Source: Flavobacteriia bacterium
GTDB lineage: Bacteria; Bacteroidota; Bacteroidia; Flavobacteriales_D; Crocinitomicaceae
Direction: 5' to 3'
Assembly (NCBI GenBank): GCA_947462925.1
Contig: CANHQP010000007.1
Location: forward strand, 16,644 to 80,643
DNA: 64,000 nucleotides
In this document: piece after piece, positions 44,921-56,303 of the stretch
Numbering within the stretch: the first letter of the stretch is position 1
How the letters are laid out: the number at the start of each line of letters is the position of its first letter
The notes under the pieces: generated by a model
Database searches by the model: none
What the model saw: the letters and a program-made list of their open reading frames with translations, nothing else
Told to the model about the DNA's origin: nothing
Translations under genes and position numbers: made by a program

Positions 44921-47900
44921 TTATTTTGCAGATACTTCTTCGAGTGCTTCTTTGTTAGCAACAATCATTTTTTGGAATTTTCTGATTCCCGTTCCTGCTG
45001 GAATTAAATGTCCAACAATTACGTTTTCTTTCAATCCCATCAAGTGATCCTCTTTTCCAGAAATAGCTGCTTCGTTTAACACTTTCGTAGTTTCTTGGAA
45101 CGATGCCGCAGAAATGAACGATTGTGTTTGCAAAGATGCTCTTGTAATACCTTGTAATAATGGTGTTGATGTTGCTGGAACTGCATCACGCGCTTCAACC
45201 AATTGTTTGTCAGCTCTTTTCAATTGAGAATTTTCATCTCTCAACTTACGTGCTGAAATAATTTGACCTGGGCGTAATTCTGTAGATTCTCCTGCATCGA
45301 TTACTACTTTCATTCCAAAAATAGCATCGTTCTCTTCCATCACATCCGCTTTGTGTACAGACTGTCCTTCAAGGAATCTTGTATCACCAGCATCAACGAT
45401 TTCAGTTTTCAACATCATTTGACGTACAATTACTTCAAAGTGTTTGTCATTAATTTTTACCCCTTGTAAACGGTAAACCTCTTGAATTTCGTTCACAATG
45501 TACTCTTGTACTTTGGTTGGACCTTCAATGTTCAAGATATCATTTGGAGTTACGGCACCATCAGACAATGGTTGACCAGCTCTAACGAAGTCATTTTCTT
45601 GAACCAAGATATGTTTAGACAATGGAACTAAATATTTACGAACCTCACCTGTTTTAGAAGTGATTTGGATCTCACGGTTACCTCTTTTGATTTTTCCGTA
45701 TTCTGCAATACCATCAATTTCAGAAACAACCGCAGGATTTGAAGGATTACGTGCTTCGAAAAGCTCTGTTACCCTTGGTAAACCACCTGTGATATCCCCC
45801 GTTTTACCAGAAACACGTGGAATTTTAACCAATACCATACCTGCTTCAACTTTATCACCTTCATTTACAGAAATGTGTGAATCAACTGGTAAACTGTACT
45901 CTCTTAAAACTTCTTTTGTTTTCGGATCAATTACGTGAATTGCCGGGTTTTTCTTTTTATCTTTTGTTTCAGTAATTACTTTTTCAGTAAATCCTGTTTG
46001 CTCATCCACCTCTTGGCGGTAAGTAATACCTTCAATTACAGAGTCAAAAACGATTTTACCAGCAACTTCTGAAATGATTACCGCATTGTAAGGGTCCCAT
46101 TTAACAATAACATCACCTTTTTTGATTTTGATATTGTTTTGAACCATCAATTCAGAACCGTAAGGAATATTTGCCGTCATTAAGACAATTCCTGTTTTCT
46201 CGTCAGTAATTTTTACTTCAGCTGAACGACCAACAACAACTTCTTTCGTTCCCTCAGGAGTTTTCATTATGATCGTACGCAACTCTTCGATTTCCATTTT
46301 ACCTGAAGCTTTTGCTTTCAAGTCAGAAATATCTGTAGTATTCGATGCTGTACCCCCAACGTGGAATGTACGTAAAGTCAACTGCGTACCTGGCTCACCA
46401 ATTGATTGAGCTGCAATAACTCCAACTGTATCACCTTCTTGAGCGATTCTATGCGTAGAAAGATTTCGTCCATAACATTTAGAACAAACTCCTCTTCTCA
46501 TCTCACAAGTCAATACTGAACGAATTTCAACTTCATCAATTCCTGCTTTTTCAATTTCCTCAGCAACTGATTCTGAAATCAATTCTCCAGCTTGAACAAT
46601 GATGTTTTCAGTTTCAGGATAGAAAATATCATGAACAGAAGTTCTACCTAAAATACGATCGTACAATGGTTCAACTACTTCATCATTTTTCTTCAATGCT
46701 GTTGCAACCAAACCTCTCAATGTACCACAATCTGTTTGATTAATGATTACATCTTGAGATACATCCACCAAACGACGAGTTAAGTAACCAGCATCCGCAG
46801 TTTTCAAAGCGGTATCGGCCAAACCTTTACGTGCACCGTGAGTTGAAATAAAGTACTCTAAAATCGAAAGACCTTCTTTAAAGTTAGAAAGAATTGGATT
46901 CTCAATAATCTCTTGTGCAGAAGCACCTGATTTTTGTGGTTTCGCCATCAATCCACGCATTCCAGATAACTGACGGATTTGTTCTTTAGATCCACGAGCT
47001 CCAGAATCAAACATCATATAAATTGAGTTGAATCCTTGGTTGTCATTTTTCAATTGATCCATCAATGTATTTGTCAAACGCGAGTTAGTATGCGTCCAAA
47101 TATCAATGATTTGGTTATATCTTTCATTGTTTGTGATAAGACCCATGTTGTAGTTCATCATCACATCTTTCACTTCAGCTTCAGCTTTAGAAACCAAGAT
47201 TTCTTTTTCCTTAGGAATGATAATATCATCTAGGTTGAAAGACAATCCACCTTTGAAGGCCATGTGGTAACCCAATTCTTTGATATCATCCAAGAATTGA
47301 GCTGTACGTGCTGTACCAGAAATTTTCAATACATTTCCGATAATATCACGCAATGCTTTTTTAGTCAATACATCGTTTACGAAACCAACTTCTCTTGGAA
47401 CGTGCTCATTAAATAAAACACGACCACAAGTTGTTTCGATCATCATCAACGTTGGAACACCGTCTTTCAAATCGTAAGATTTTACTTTAATTGGTGCATG
47501 TAATTCTAATTTTCCTTCGTTGTGTGCAATAATTACTTCCTCTGGAGAGTAGAAAATTCCACCTTCACCAATCACTTTTCTTTCTGGAGTGGACGTTCTA
47601 CCTTTGGTAATGTAGTACAATCCAAGCACCATATCTTGAGAAGGTACCGCAATTGGAGCACCATTCGCAGGATTCAAAATATTGTGTGAAGCAAGCATTA
47701 ACAATTGAGCTTCCAAGATTGCAGCATTACCTAACGGTAAGTGGACTGCCATTTGGTCACCATCAAAATCGGCGTTGAAGGCTGTTGTTACCAACGGGTG
47801 CAAACGAATTGCTTTTCCTTCAATTAATTTTGGTTGGAATGCCTGAATACCAAGTCTGTGCAAAGTTGGGGCACGGTTCAAAAGAACTGGATGTCCTTTC

Positions 47901-49201
47901 AAGATGCTTTCCAAAATATCCCAAACTACTGGTTCTTTGCGGTCAACGATTTTCTTCGCAGATTTAACAGTTTTCACAATTCCACGTTCGATCATTTTAC
48001 GAATGATAAACGGTTTGTAAAGTTCTGCTGCCATGTCTTTTGGCAAACCACACTCATGTAGTTTCAAATCTGGTCCAACAACAATTACCGAACGTGCTGA
48101 ATAATCCACACGTTTACCCAATAAGTTTTGACGGAAACGACCTTGTTTACCTTTCAATGAATCAGAAAGAGATTTCAAAGGGCGATTTGATTCTGTTTTT
48201 ACCGCTGAAGATTTACGAGAGTTATCGAACAATGAATCAACAGATTCTTGCAACATACGTTTTTCGTTACGCAAGATAACTTCTGGCGCTTTGATTTCGA
48301 TCAATCTTTTCAAACGGTTGTTACGGATAATTACACGTCTGTACAAGTCATTCAAATCCGAAGTTGCGAATCTACCTCCATCCAATGGAACTAAAGGACG
48401 CAATTCTGGTGGAATAACTGGAACAACTTTAACAATCATCCATTCAGGTCTATTGTCGATACGCGTTTGAGATTCACGCATAGCTTCAACCACCTGCAAT
48501 CTTTTCAATGCTTCATTTTTACGTTGTACAGAAGTTTCTGTATTCGCTTTGTGACGCAAATCGTAAGACATTTCGTTCAAATCCAATCTTTTCAACAAAT
48601 CATGTAATGCATCCGCACCCATTTTTGCGATAAATTTATTTGGATCTGTATCTTCTAAATATTGGTTTTCTTTTGGAAGTGTATCCAAAATATCCAAATA
48701 TTCTTCTTCTGTCAAGAAGTCCAAATATTTCAAAGAAGAACCATCACCTTGAGTAGCTATTCCTGACTGAATCACGACATAACGCTCATAATAAATGATT
48801 TGATCTAATTTCTTTGTTGGAAGACCTAATAAATATCCAATTTTGTTTGGCAAAGAACGGAAATACCAAATGTGCGCAACTGGAACCACCAATGAAATGT
48901 GTCCCATACGCTCACGACGTACTTTTTTCTCTGTTACTTCAACACCACAACGGTCACAAACGATTCCTTTGTAACGGATCCTTTTGTATTTACCACAGTG
49001 GCATTCGTAATCCTTAACAGGACCGAAGATTCTTTCACAGAACAAACCATCTCTTTCTGGTTTGTAAGTTCTGTAATTTATTGTTTCTGGTTTCAACACT
49101 TCACCACTCGACTGCTCCAGAATAATTTCTGGAGAAGCCAATGAGATGGTAATTTTGTTAAAACTACTTTGTTTTTTTGGTGTTTCTTTTCTGTAAGCCA
49201 T
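44921..49201 (-). CDS. rpoC: RNA polymerase subunit beta'
   Basis: This 1426-residue RNA polymerase subunit carries the catalytic Mg-binding [12 protein letters not shown] (about residue 470), the N-terminal zinc site [20 protein letters not shown] (start about 68), and the second zinc cluster [13 protein letters not shown] (about 910). The trigger-loop segment [16 protein letters not shown] follows near 940. It lies 59 bases downstream of rpoB, with an unusually GC-rich spacer between them. It is complete. Confidence 0.98.
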   Translation of the reverse strand: MAYRKETPKKQSSFNKITISLASPEIILEQSSGEVLKPETINYRTYKPERDGLFCERIFGPVKDYECHCGKYKRIRYKGIVCDRCGVEVTEKKVRRERMGHISLVVPVAHIWYFRSLPNKIGYLLGLPTKKLDQIIYYERYVVIQSGIATQGDGSSLKYLDFLTEEEYLDILDTLPKENQYLEDTDPNKFIAKMGADALHDLLKRLDLNEMSYDLRHKANTETSVQRKNEALKRLQVVEAMRESQTRIDNRPEWMIVKVVPVIPPELRPLVPLDGGRFATSDLNDLYRRVIIRNNRLKRLIEIKAPEVILRNEKRMLQESVDSLFDNSRKSSAVKTESNRPLKSLSDSLKGKQGRFRQNLLGKRVDYSARSVIVVGPDLKLHECGLPKDMAAELYKPFIIRKMIERGIVKTVKSAKKIVDRKEPVVWDILESILKGHPVLLNRAPTLHRLGIQAFQPKLIEGKAIRLHPLVTTAFNADFDGDQMAVHLPLGNAAILEAQLLMLASHNILNPANGAPIAVPSQDMVLGLYYITKGRTSTPERKVIGEGGIFYSPEEVIIAHNEGKLELHAPIKVKSYDLKDGVPTLMMIETTCGRVLFNEHVPREVGFVNDVLTKKALRDIIGNVLKISGTARTAQFLDDIKELGYHMAFKGGLSFNLDDIIIPKEKEILVSKAEAEVKDVMMNYNMGLITNNERYNQIIDIWTHTNSRLTNTLMDQLKNDNQGFNSIYMMFDSGARGSKEQIRQLSGMRGLMAKPQKSGASAQEIIENPILSNFKEGLSILEYFISTHGARKGLADTALKTADAGYLTRRLVDVSQDVIINQTDCGTLRGLVATALKKNDEVVEPLYDRILGRTSVHDIFYPETENIIVQAGELISESVAEEIEKAGIDEVEIRSVLTCEMRRGVCSKCYGRNLSTHRIAQEGDTVGVIAAQSIGEPGTQLTLRTFHVGGTASNTTDISDLKAKASGKMEIEELRTIIMKTPEGTKEVVVGRSAEVKITDEKTGIVLMTANIPYGSELMVQNNIKIKKGDVIVKWDPYNAVIISEVAGKIVFDSVIEGITYRQEVDEQTGFTEKVITETKDKKKNPAIHVIDPKTKEVLREYSLPVDSHISVNEGDKVEAGMVLVKIPRVSGKTGDITGGLPRVTELFEARNPSNPAVVSEIDGIAEYGKIKRGNREIQITSKTGEVRKYLVPLSKHILVQENDFVRAGQPLSDGAVTPNDILNIEGPTKVQEYIVNEIQEVYRLQGVKINDKHFEVIVRQMMLKTEIVDAGDTRFLEGQSVHKADVMEENDAIFGMKVVIDAGESTELRPGQIISARKLRDENSQLKRADKQLVEARDAVPATSTPLLQGITRASLQTQSFISAASFQETTKVLNEAAISGKEDHLMGLKENVIVGHLIPAGTGIRKFQKMIVANKEALEEVSAK

Positions 49202-49260
49202 TATACATGCTTGTTTTCAAATTCAACAACTCGACACCGCGCCAGCAGCACCGTTGGTAA

Positions 49261-52200
49261 TTAATCCATCGAAACGTTCAGTCCTAGACCTCTAAGCTCG
49301 TGCAACAATACGTTGAAAGATTCTGGAATTCCTGGTTCAGGAATATTGTCACCTTTCACAATTGCTTCATAAGCTTTAGCACGACCCATTACGTCATCCG
49401 ATTTAACAGTAAGGATTTCTTGGAGAATATTGGCAGCACCAAATGCTTCAAGAGCCCAAACCTCCATCTCTCCAAAACGCTGACCTCCGAATTGAGCTTT
49501 ACCACCCAATGGTTGTTGCGTAATCAATGAGTATGGTCCTATTGAACGTGCATGCATCTTATCATCAACCATGTGCGATAATTTCAACATGTAAATCACT
49601 CCAACAGTTGCAGTTTGGTGGAATCTATCTCCCGTTCCTCCGTCATACAAGTAAGTTTTACCTGAACGTGGAACGCCTGCTTTAGCTGTCCATTCATCAA
49701 TTTCCAAAGGAGTTGCTCCGTCAAAAATTGGTGTAGCAAACTTAATCCCTAATTTTTCTCCTGCCCAACCAAGAACAGTTTCATAAATTTGACCTAAGTT
49801 CATACGAGAAGGTACACCTAATGGATTTAAAACGATATCTACTGGTGTTCCATCTGCTAAGAAAGGCATATCTTCAGCACGAACGATGTTCGCAACGATT
49901 CCTTTGTTACCATGACGACCAGCCATTTTATCACCAACTTTCAATTTACGTTTCTTAGCAACATACACTTTTGCCATTTTCACGATTCCAGCAGGTAAAT
50001 CATCACCTACAGAAATGTGGAATTTCTTGCGTTTGTATGTTCCTAATAAATCGTTAGCTTTAATATTAAAGTTGTGAATTACACGTCCAACCAAAGCATT
50101 CAAATCTGCTTCTGCTGTCCAATTTGTAGGATTCACGATAGAGTAATCAATAGCTAATAAATTCTTTTGAACGAATTTAGTTCCCTTTTTGATGATCTCT
50201 TCTTTAAAATTATTGAAAACACCCGCTGATTTAGTTTCTCCTAAAATTTGAAGTAACTTTTCAATCAACTTATCTTTCAATACAGCCAAATCTTTATCAA
50301 AATCAGAATCCAATGATTCTAAGATTGGTTTATCTTGAGCTTTAGATTTTCTATCTTTAATTGACCTTGAGAATAATTTTTTCTCAACAACAACTCCTCT
50401 CAATGATGGACCAGCTTTCAAAGACGCATCTTTTACATCGCCAGCTTTATCACCAAAGATAGCTCTCAATAATTTCTCTTCTGGAGAAGGATCGGTTTCA
50501 CCTTTTGGAGTGATTTTACCAATAAGGATATCACCTTCTTTGATTTCAGCACCAATACGAATCAAACCATTTTCATCCAAATCTTTAGTTGCTTCTTCAC
50601 TAACATTAGGAATATCTGAAGTTAATTCTTCCATTCCACGTTTAGTATCGCGAACCTCTAAAGTATATTCATCAATGTGAATAGATGTAAAAATATCATC
50701 ACGAACAACACGCTCAGAAATTACAATCGCATCCTCAAAGTTGTAACCTTTCCATGGCATGAAAGCCACTTTCAAGTTTTGACCTAAAGCCAATTCACCT
50801 GCTTGAGTTGCATAACCTTCACATAGAACTTGACCTTTCTCAACTTTATCACCTTTCTTAACAATTGGTTTCAAGTTGATAGTCGTACTTTGATTCGTTT
50901 TTTGGAATTTAGTTAATGTGTAACGAGTCAATTCGCTATCGAAACTAACTAATTTATCATCTTCATTCCAATCGTATCTAATTGCAATTTCATTTGCATC
51001 CACGTATTCTACAACACCATTACCCTCAGCGTTTATTAAAACACGAGAATCACGTGCAACCAATCTTTCGATACCAGTACCAACGATTGGAGAATGTGGT
51101 TTCAACAAAGGAACCGCTTGACGTTGCATGTTTGATCCCATCAAGGCACGGTTTGCATCATCATGTTCCAAGAAAGGAATAGAAGAAGCCGCGATTGAAG
51201 CAATTTGATTTGCTCCAACATCCATCAAGTGCAAGTTTTTAGGATCAACCACCGGGAAATCACCTTCGAAACGAGCTTTTACCAAGTTTGTTCCAAAGTT
51301 TCCTTTGTCATCTAATTTTGCATTCGCTTGAGCGATCATTTTTGCGTCTTCTTCTTCAGCAGTTAAATAAACTGGCTCATCTTGAACTTGAACGATACCG
51401 TCAATTACTGAACGGTAAGGCGTTTCAATAAAACCTAATTTATTCACTTTTGCAAATACACAAAGTGAAGAAATAAGACCAATGTTTGGACCTTCAGGAG
51501 TTTCAATTGTACACAAACGACCGTAGTGCGTGTAGTGAACGTCACGAACCTCAAATCCAGCTCTTTCACGGGAAAGTCCACCAGGCCCTAGCGCTGACAA
51601 ACGACGTTTGTGCGTTACTTCAGACAATGGATTCGTTTGATCCATGAATTGAGAAAGCTGATTGGTTCCAAAGAATGAGTTGATTACAGAAGACAAAGTC
51701 TTTGCGTTAATCAAGTCAATAGGAGTAAAGACCTCATTATCACGAACGTTCATACGCTCACGAATTGTTCTAGCCATACGTGCCAAACCTACGCCAAATT
51801 GCGCATAAAGTTGTTCACCTACAGTTCTAACACGACGATTAGATAAGTGGTCAATATCATCAACATCTGCTTTTGAGTTAATCAACTCAATCAAATACTT
51901 AATGATACAGATAATATCGTTTTTAGTCAATACACGAGAAGTCTCAGTATCTTCTAATTGAAGTTTCTTATTTAAACGGAAACGACCAACTTCACCAAGA
52001 TCATATCGAGTATCAGAGAAAAATAATTTTTCAAAAACATTTTTCGCTGTTTCGTAATCTGGTGGTTCAGCGTTACGCAATTGACGGTAAATGTGTTCAA
52101 CAGCTTCTTTTTCAGAATTTGAAGTATCTTTTTGAAGCGTATTGTAAATGATAGTATAATCCGCAGTATTTACATCTTCTTTATGAAGAATTACTGTTTT

Positions 52201-53112
52201 AACACCAGCATCTAAAATCAAATCAACGTGTGCATCCTCGATGACAGTCTCACGATCCATTAATACTTCGTTACGCTCAATTGATACAACTTCACCTGTA
52301 TCTTCATCTACAAAATCTTCCACCCATGTTTTCAAAACACGAGCAGCAAGTTTTCTACCGATCAATTTTTTCAAATTAACTTTCGTAGCTTTCACTTCGT
52401 CAGCTAATCCGAATATCTCTAGAATATCTTTATCAGTTTCATATCCAATCGCACGGAAAAGAGTAGTAACAGGTAACTTTTTCTTACGATCGATATAAGC
52501 ATACATCACATTATTAATGTCTGTTGCAAACTCAATCCAAGATCCTTTGAAAGGAATTACTCTTGCAGAATACAATTTTGTACCATTGGCGTGACGGCTT
52601 TGTCCGAAGAAAACTCCCGGAGAACGGTGCAATTGAGAAACAATAACACGTTCAGCACCATTCACTACAAACGACCCTTTGGGAGTCATATAAGGAATTG
52701 TACCTAAATACACATCTTGAACGATTGTTTCGAAATCTTCGTGTTCAGGATCTGTACAATACAATTTTAGTTTAGCTTTCAGTGGAACACTGTAAGTTAA
52801 ACCTCTTTCGATACACTCTTCAATTGTGTAACGAGGTGGATCAATGAAGTAGTCTAAGAATTCCAATACGAACTGATTTCTTGTATCAGTAATTGGGAAG
52901 TTCTCAGAGAATACTTTAAATAATCCTTCACTGTCTCTATTTTCAGGAGTAGTTTCTAACTGAAAAAACTCTTGGAAAGACTTAAGTTGAATATCCAAGA
53001 AATCTGGGTATTCAAATTGATTTTTGCTTGATGCAAAATTGACTCTTGTCGCTATATTGCTTGATGTTGCCAAGGCTAAAAGATTTAATTCAAAAAAATG
53101 ACTTTTATGCAC
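49261..53112 (-). CDS. rpoB: RNA polymerase subunit beta
   Basis: This RNA polymerase subunit is up to 1283 residues. Rifampicin-region motifs [21 protein letters not shown] and [21 protein letters not shown] are intact, as is the C-terminal [20 protein letters not shown]. The start is uncertain: GTG at 53112 gives a 13-residue hydrophobic extension ([13 protein letters not shown]), whereas TTG at 53073 gives [19 protein letters not shown], closer to how family members begin. The body from VNFASSKNQ is unambiguous. A large hairpin lies between rplL and this gene. Confidence 0.96.
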   Translation of the reverse strand: MHKSHFFELNLLALATSSNIATRVNFASSKNQFEYPDFLDIQLKSFQEFFQLETTPENRDSEGLFKVFSENFPITDTRNQFVLEFLDYFIDPPRYTIEECIERGLTYSVPLKAKLKLYCTDPEHEDFETIVQDVYLGTIPYMTPKGSFVVNGAERVIVSQLHRSPGVFFGQSRHANGTKLYSARVIPFKGSWIEFATDINNVMYAYIDRKKKLPVTTLFRAIGYETDKDILEIFGLADEVKATKVNLKKLIGRKLAARVLKTWVEDFVDEDTGEVVSIERNEVLMDRETVIEDAHVDLILDAGVKTVILHKEDVNTADYTIIYNTLQKDTSNSEKEAVEHIYRQLRNAEPPDYETAKNVFEKLFFSDTRYDLGEVGRFRLNKKLQLEDTETSRVLTKNDIICIIKYLIELINSKADVDDIDHLSNRRVRTVGEQLYAQFGVGLARMARTIRERMNVRDNEVFTPIDLINAKTLSSVINSFFGTNQLSQFMDQTNPLSEVTHKRRLSALGPGGLSRERAGFEVRDVHYTHYGRLCTIETPEGPNIGLISSLCVFAKVNKLGFIETPYRSVIDGIVQVQDEPVYLTAEEEDAKMIAQANAKLDDKGNFGTNLVKARFEGDFPVVDPKNLHLMDVGANQIASIAASSIPFLEHDDANRALMGSNMQRQAVPLLKPHSPIVGTGIERLVARDSRVLINAEGNGVVEYVDANEIAIRYDWNEDDKLVSFDSELTRYTLTKFQKTNQSTTINLKPIVKKGDKVEKGQVLCEGYATQAGELALGQNLKVAFMPWKGYNFEDAIVISERVVRDDIFTSIHIDEYTLEVRDTKRGMEELTSDIPNVSEEATKDLDENGLIRIGAEIKEGDILIGKITPKGETDPSPEEKLLRAIFGDKAGDVKDASLKAGPSLRGVVVEKKLFSRSIKDRKSKAQDKPILESLDSDFDKDLAVLKDKLIEKLLQILGETKSAGVFNNFKEEIIKKGTKFVQKNLLAIDYSIVNPTNWTAEADLNALVGRVIHNFNIKANDLLGTYKRKKFHISVGDDLPAGIVKMAKVYVAKKRKLKVGDKMAGRHGNKGIVANIVRAEDMPFLADGTPVDIVLNPLGVPSRMNLGQIYETVLGWAGEKLGIKFATPIFDGATPLEIDEWTAKAGVPRSGKTYLYDGGTGDRFHQTATVGVIYMLKLSHMVDDKMHARSIGPYSLITQQPLGGKAQFGGQRFGEMEVWALEAFGAANILQEILTVKSDDVMGRAKAYEAIVKGDNIPEPGIPESFNVLLHELRGLGLNVSMD

Positions 53113-53126
53113 TTAATATAAATAAA

Positions 53127-53168
53127 CAGGAATAGGCATCCCGACATTTCGTCGGGACACCTTTCCTG
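53127..53168 (-). promoter_or_regulatory. Long hairpin in the rplL-rpoB intergenic region
   Basis: A stem pairs 53168-53151 with 53145-53127: seven central base pairs (TCCCGAC/GTCGGGA), a 2x2 internal loop, AGG/CCT, a one-base bulge and CAGGAA/TTCCTG, around a five-base loop. Downstream on the minus strand there is only TTTATTTATATT, not a solid T-run. In E. coli the same spacer holds an attenuator and an RNase III site; a similar role is inferred here. Confidence 0.7.
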
Positions 53169-53185
53169 ATTATAAAGTAGAAATA

Positions 53186-53563
53186 TTATTTAACTTCAAC
53201 TTCAGCACCTGCCTCAACAAGGGCAGCTTTAAGTGCTTCAGCTTCGTCTTTAGAAATACCCTCTTTCAAAGTTGAAGGAGCAGCATCTACTAAGTCTTTA
53301 GATTCTTTCAAACCATTACCAGTTAATTCTTTTACAAGTTTAACTACTGCAAGTTTGTTTGGTCCTCCAGCTTTCAAGATTACATCGAACTCAGTTTTTT
53401 CTTCAACTGCAGCACCTGCATCAGCACCACCACCAGCTACCATTACTGCAGCAGCAGCAGCAGGCTCGATACCGTACTCATCCTTAAGGATAGTTGCCAA
53501 TTCATTTACTTCTTTAACTGTAAGGTTTACTAGCGTTTCCGCGATTTGCTTTAAATCAGCCAT
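53186..53563 (-). CDS. rplL: Ribosomal protein bL12 (L7/L12)
   Basis: This 125-residue stalk protein has an N-terminal dimerisation region (1-35), an Ala/Gly-rich hinge (about 36-55, with [20 protein letters not shown]) and a C-terminal factor-binding domain ([20 protein letters not shown] onwards). Standard length. It lies about 50 bases downstream of rplJ. Confidence 0.97.
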   Translation of the reverse strand: MADLKQIAETLVNLTVKEVNELATILKDEYGIEPAAAAAVMVAGGGADAGAAVEEKTEFDVILKAGGPNKLAVVKLVKELTGNGLKESKDLVDAAPSTLKEGISKDEAEALKAALVEAGAEVEVK

Positions 53564-53614
53564 TTTTGTTTATTTTAAAAAATGATTTTACAATAATTTA
53601 TTTGTTGGAAGTTA

Positions 53615-54136
53615 TTAAGCTCTTTCCTCGAGCGTTTTAAGAATTCCAGCGATTTTACCACCCTGACCTTTAAGTGCAGAGATAACATTTTTCGCAGGAC
53701 TTTGAAGCAATCCAATGATTTCTCCAACCAATTCCTCTTTGCTTTTCAATGAAACTAGAGTATCAAGTTGTTCATCACCGATGAAAATTGCCTCGTCAAT
53801 GAATGCTCCTTTAAGAATTGGTTTTGCACTTTTCTTACGGAAATCCTTGATGATTTTTGCAGGTAAATTACCTACTTCTGAAAACATGATAGATGTTGGT
53901 CCAGCCAAAACTTCTTGCAATTGACCGTAATCTTTTCCTTCAACTTGATTCATTGCTTTAGAAAGTAATGTGTTTTTCACAACTTTCAAGCGAATATTTG
54001 ATTGAAAACATCTTCTTCTCAATTGATTGATTGTTTCCACAGTCAATTCTGAAGTGTCGGCTAGGTAAAAAACACCTGCCGTGGATAATTCTGCTGCTAA
54101 TTCATCTATGTACTGAGCTTTTTGTTCTTTTGTCAT
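53615..54136 (-). CDS. rplJ: Ribosomal protein uL10
   Basis: This 173-residue stalk base protein binds 23S rRNA and bL12 dimers. It shows the family pattern LRRRCFQSNIRLKVVKNTLLSKA (about 38-60) and LAGPTSIMF. The gap to rplA is only 13 bases, so the classical L10-L12 autoregulatory leader directly before rplJ seems absent or lies inside rplA. Confidence 0.96.
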   Translation of the reverse strand: MTKEQKAQYIDELAAELSTAGVFYLADTSELTVETINQLRRRCFQSNIRLKVVKNTLLSKAMNQVEGKDYGQLQEVLAGPTSIMFSEVGNLPAKIIKDFRKKSAKPILKGAFIDEAIFIGDEQLDTLVSLKSKEELVGEIIGLLQSPAKNVISALKGQGGKIAGILKTLEERA

Positions 54137-54149
54137 AATTACTAAGTTT

Positions 54150-54845
54150 TTAAGCTACCACAGATTTAGCATCAATGTTAATACTTGGACTCATCGTTGA
54201 ACTGATAAATACACTTTTGATGTATGTACCTTTTGCAGCAGATGGTTTCAATTTATTCAAAGCACTGATTAATTCCATTGCATTCTCTTTCAATTTAGCT
54301 CCTTCGAAACTAGCTTTTCCGATTGCAGTATGGATATTTCCGTACTTGTCTACTTTGAAATCAATTTTACCTGCTTTCACTTCTTCAACTGCTTTACCAA
54401 CTTCCATTGTTACAGTTCCAGTTTTCGGATTAGGCATTAAACTTCTAGGTCCTAGAATTCTACCTAATGCTCCAACTTTACCCATAACAGATGGCATTGT
54501 GATAATCACGTCGATGTCAGTCCAACCTCCTTTGATTTTCTCAATGTATTCGTCTAATCCAACGTATTCAGCACCTGCTGCAATTGCTTCAGCTTCCTTG
54601 TCAGGAGTACAAAGTACAAGTACTTTAACATCCTTTCCAGTTCCGTGAGGCAAAGCTACAGTACCACGTACCATTTGATTAGCTTTACGAGGATCAACTC
54701 CTAATCTTACACTGATATCAACAGAAGCATCGAATTTTGTTGTTGTGATGTTTTTCACCAAATCACATGCCTCACCCAAGGTGTAAGCTTTCACTAAATC
54801 ATATTTAGCAAGAACTTCTTTTCTCTTTTTAGATACTCTACCCAT
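54150..54845 (-). CDS. rplA: Ribosomal protein uL1
   Basis: This 231-residue L1-stalk protein shows [27 protein letters not shown] (start about 46), [40 protein letters not shown] and a conserved end. It lies ten bases after rplK. Confidence 0.97.
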   Translation of the reverse strand: MGRVSKKRKEVLAKYDLVKAYTLGEACDLVKNITTTKFDASVDISVRLGVDPRKANQMVRGTVALPHGTGKDVKVLVLCTPDKEAEAIAAGAEYVGLDEYIEKIKGGWTDIDVIITMPSVMGKVGALGRILGPRSLMPNPKTGTVTMEVGKAVEEVKAGKIDFKVDKYGNIHTAIGKASFEGAKLKENAMELISALNKLKPSAAKGTYIKSVFISSTMSPSINIDAKSVVA

Positions 54846-54855
54846 GACTCAACAG

Positions 54856-55302
54856 TTATTTAGTTTTTGGTGCTTCACCACCTCTAACAGTTACACCCAT
54901 ACTTCTTGCCGTTCCTGCAATCATAGTCATTGCTGCGTCAATTGTAAAACAATTTAAATCAGCCATTTTGTCCTCTGCGATTGCTTTTACCTGATCCCAA
55001 TTCATAGAACCTACCTTCGTTTTGTTAGGCATTGCAGAACCTTTTTTAAGTTTTGCTTGTTCCATGATTTGAATCGCGGCTGGAGGCGTTTTGATAACGA
55101 AATCAAAAGATTTATCACTGTAAACAGTGATTACACATGGCAAAACCTTTCCTGGCTTATCCTGCGTTCTAGCGTTGTACTGCTTGCAGAATTCCATAAT
55201 GTTGACCCCTTTTGCACCTAGTGCAGGACCAACTGGAGGAGCTGGATTGGCTGCGCCACCTTTGATCTGTAATTTGATCAATGCTGCTACTTCTTTAGCC
55301 AT
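54856..55302 (-). CDS. rplK: Ribosomal protein uL11
   Basis: This 148-residue protein binds the GTPase-associated centre of 23S rRNA. N-terminal [29 protein letters not shown] and C-terminal [20 protein letters not shown] motifs are intact. An 83-base structured leader separates it from nusG. Confidence 0.97.
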   Translation of the reverse strand: MAKEVAALIKLQIKGGAANPAPPVGPALGAKGVNIMEFCKQYNARTQDKPGKVLPCVITVYSDKSFDFVIKTPPAAIQIMEQAKLKKGSAMPNKTKVGSMNWDQVKAIAEDKMADLNCFTIDAAMTMIAGTARSMGVTVRGGEAPKTK

Positions 55303-55385
55303 TTATTTATAATTTGTGCAGTCAATCATGGACGTCCAACGGGAAGCTTTATGACGTGTACCCACTCCTGCGGTTAATATACAAT
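55303..55385 (-). promoter_or_regulatory. nusG-rplK leader with possible stem-loop
   Basis: This 83-base spacer is more GC-rich than its surroundings. On the minus strand ACGTC and GACGT can pair around an 18-base loop, and GGG/CCC pairing is also possible. Its position just before rplK is where an uL1-binding translational operator lies in E. coli. I cannot confirm the L1 recognition loop. Confidence 0.3.
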
Positions 55386-55937
55386 TTAAACTTCTTTCTC
55401 AACTTGCATATAGCTCAGCTCTAGAAGATTTTTTCTTCCAAAGATTTTCACCATAACTTTGAGTTTTTTCTTTTCTTCATTGATTTCATCAATAACTCCA
55501 CTGAAGTTATTAAATGGTCCATCAATAACCTTAACTGGTTCACCAACAACAAAAGGAATTTTCATTTCTTCCTCTGTACTTGTTAATTCATCTACTTTCC
55601 CAAGGATTCTATTCACTTCTGATAATCTCATTGGAACAGGATCACCACCTTTTTCAGTACCCAAGAAACCAATAACATTTGGAATTCCTTTGATCACGTG
55701 TTGAACTTCTCCAACCAAAGCAGCTTCAATCAAGACATAACCAGGAAGATATGCTTTTTCCTTGCTGATTTTCTTTCCATTTCTTATTTGGAAAACTTTT
55801 TCAGTTGGGATTAGCACTTGGTCAACATAATCAGTAAGTTTCAATCGAGAGATTTCAAGGTCAAGATATTCTTTTACTTTTTTCTCTTTTCCACTTACGG
55901 ATCTAACGACGTACCATCTTTTTTTAATATCTCCCAT
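55386..55937 (-). CDS. nusG: Transcription termination/antitermination factor NusG
   Basis: This 183-residue protein has an NGN domain (about 7-115, RWYVVRSVSGKEKKVKEYL and LPGYVLIEA) and a C-terminal KOW motif (VKVIDGPFNNFSGVIDEIN). It couples RNA polymerase to the ribosome or Rho. It lies five bases after secE. Confidence 0.97.
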   Translation of the reverse strand: MGDIKKRWYVVRSVSGKEKKVKEYLDLEISRLKLTDYVDQVLIPTEKVFQIRNGKKISKEKAYLPGYVLIEAALVGEVQHVIKGIPNVIGFLGTEKGGDPVPMRLSEVNRILGKVDELTSTEEEMKIPFVVGEPVKVIDGPFNNFSGVIDEINEEKKKLKVMVKIFGRKNLLELSYMQVEKEV

Positions 55938-55942
55938 TACGC

Positions 55943-56167
55943 TTAATTAAACATATTGTAAATAAAACCTAATGCTCCTCTCCAAAAAGATTTGTCGCTA
56001 GCTGAAATTCCAAAAAGGAAATCCATTACAAAAACCAAAAGCGCAAAAATCACGGAAGCAACAACCACAATAATGGTGTTGCTCTGCAATTCTTTCCAGG
56101 TTGGCCACGTTACATTGTGAACCATTTCGTTGACAGTTTCGTCAATATAATTTTTAATTTTCGACAC
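55943..56167 (-). CDS. secE: Preprotein translocase subunit SecE
   Basis: This 74-residue protein has an N-terminal amphipathic helix with the family motif EMVHNVTWPTWKELQSNT and one C-terminal membrane helix (about 27-50). SecE clamps SecY in the translocon. It lies 15 bases after tRNA-Trp on the same transcript. Confidence 0.95.
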   Translation of the reverse strand: MSKIKNYIDETVNEMVHNVTWPTWKELQSNTIIVVVASVIFALLVFVMDFLFGISASDKSFWRGALGFIYNMFN

Positions 56168-56182
56168 TTTTCTCAGTATTTG

Positions 56183-56255
56183 CGCGGGCGGTAAGATTCG
56201 AACTCACGACCAATGGTTTTGGAGACCACTACTCTACCAGCTGAGCTACACCCGC
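56183..56255 (-). tRNA. tRNA-Trp (CCA anticodon)
   Basis: Minus-strand cloverleaf of 73 bases: acceptor GCGGGTG / CGCCCGC, D-arm GCTCAGCTGGTAGAG, anticodon loop CTCCAAA with CCA, T-arm GTTCGAATC. A full 3' CCA is not encoded. It lies between tuf and secE, as in many bacteria. Confidence 0.96.
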
Positions 56256-56256
56256 G

Positions 56257-56281
56257 TAAAAAGGGGAGCGAACTCCCCTTT
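56257..56281 (-). terminator. Terminator-like hairpin after tuf, directly before tRNA-Trp
   Basis: On the minus strand stem AAAGGGGAG / CTCCCCTTT (56281-56273 with 56268-56260, four-base loop TTCG) runs into T at 56262-56257. The tRNA-Trp 5' end follows one base after the T-run. The UUCG tetraloop makes it very stable. It may terminate part of tuf transcription, protect the tuf 3' end or guide processing. Confidence 0.85.
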
Positions 56282-56303
56282 AAAATTATATAATCGGTGC
56301 TTA

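Noticed and set aside
54175..54648. 157-codon open frame antisense to rplA
   Set aside because: Its codons mirror the highly conserved rplA gene; no domain and no initiation context.
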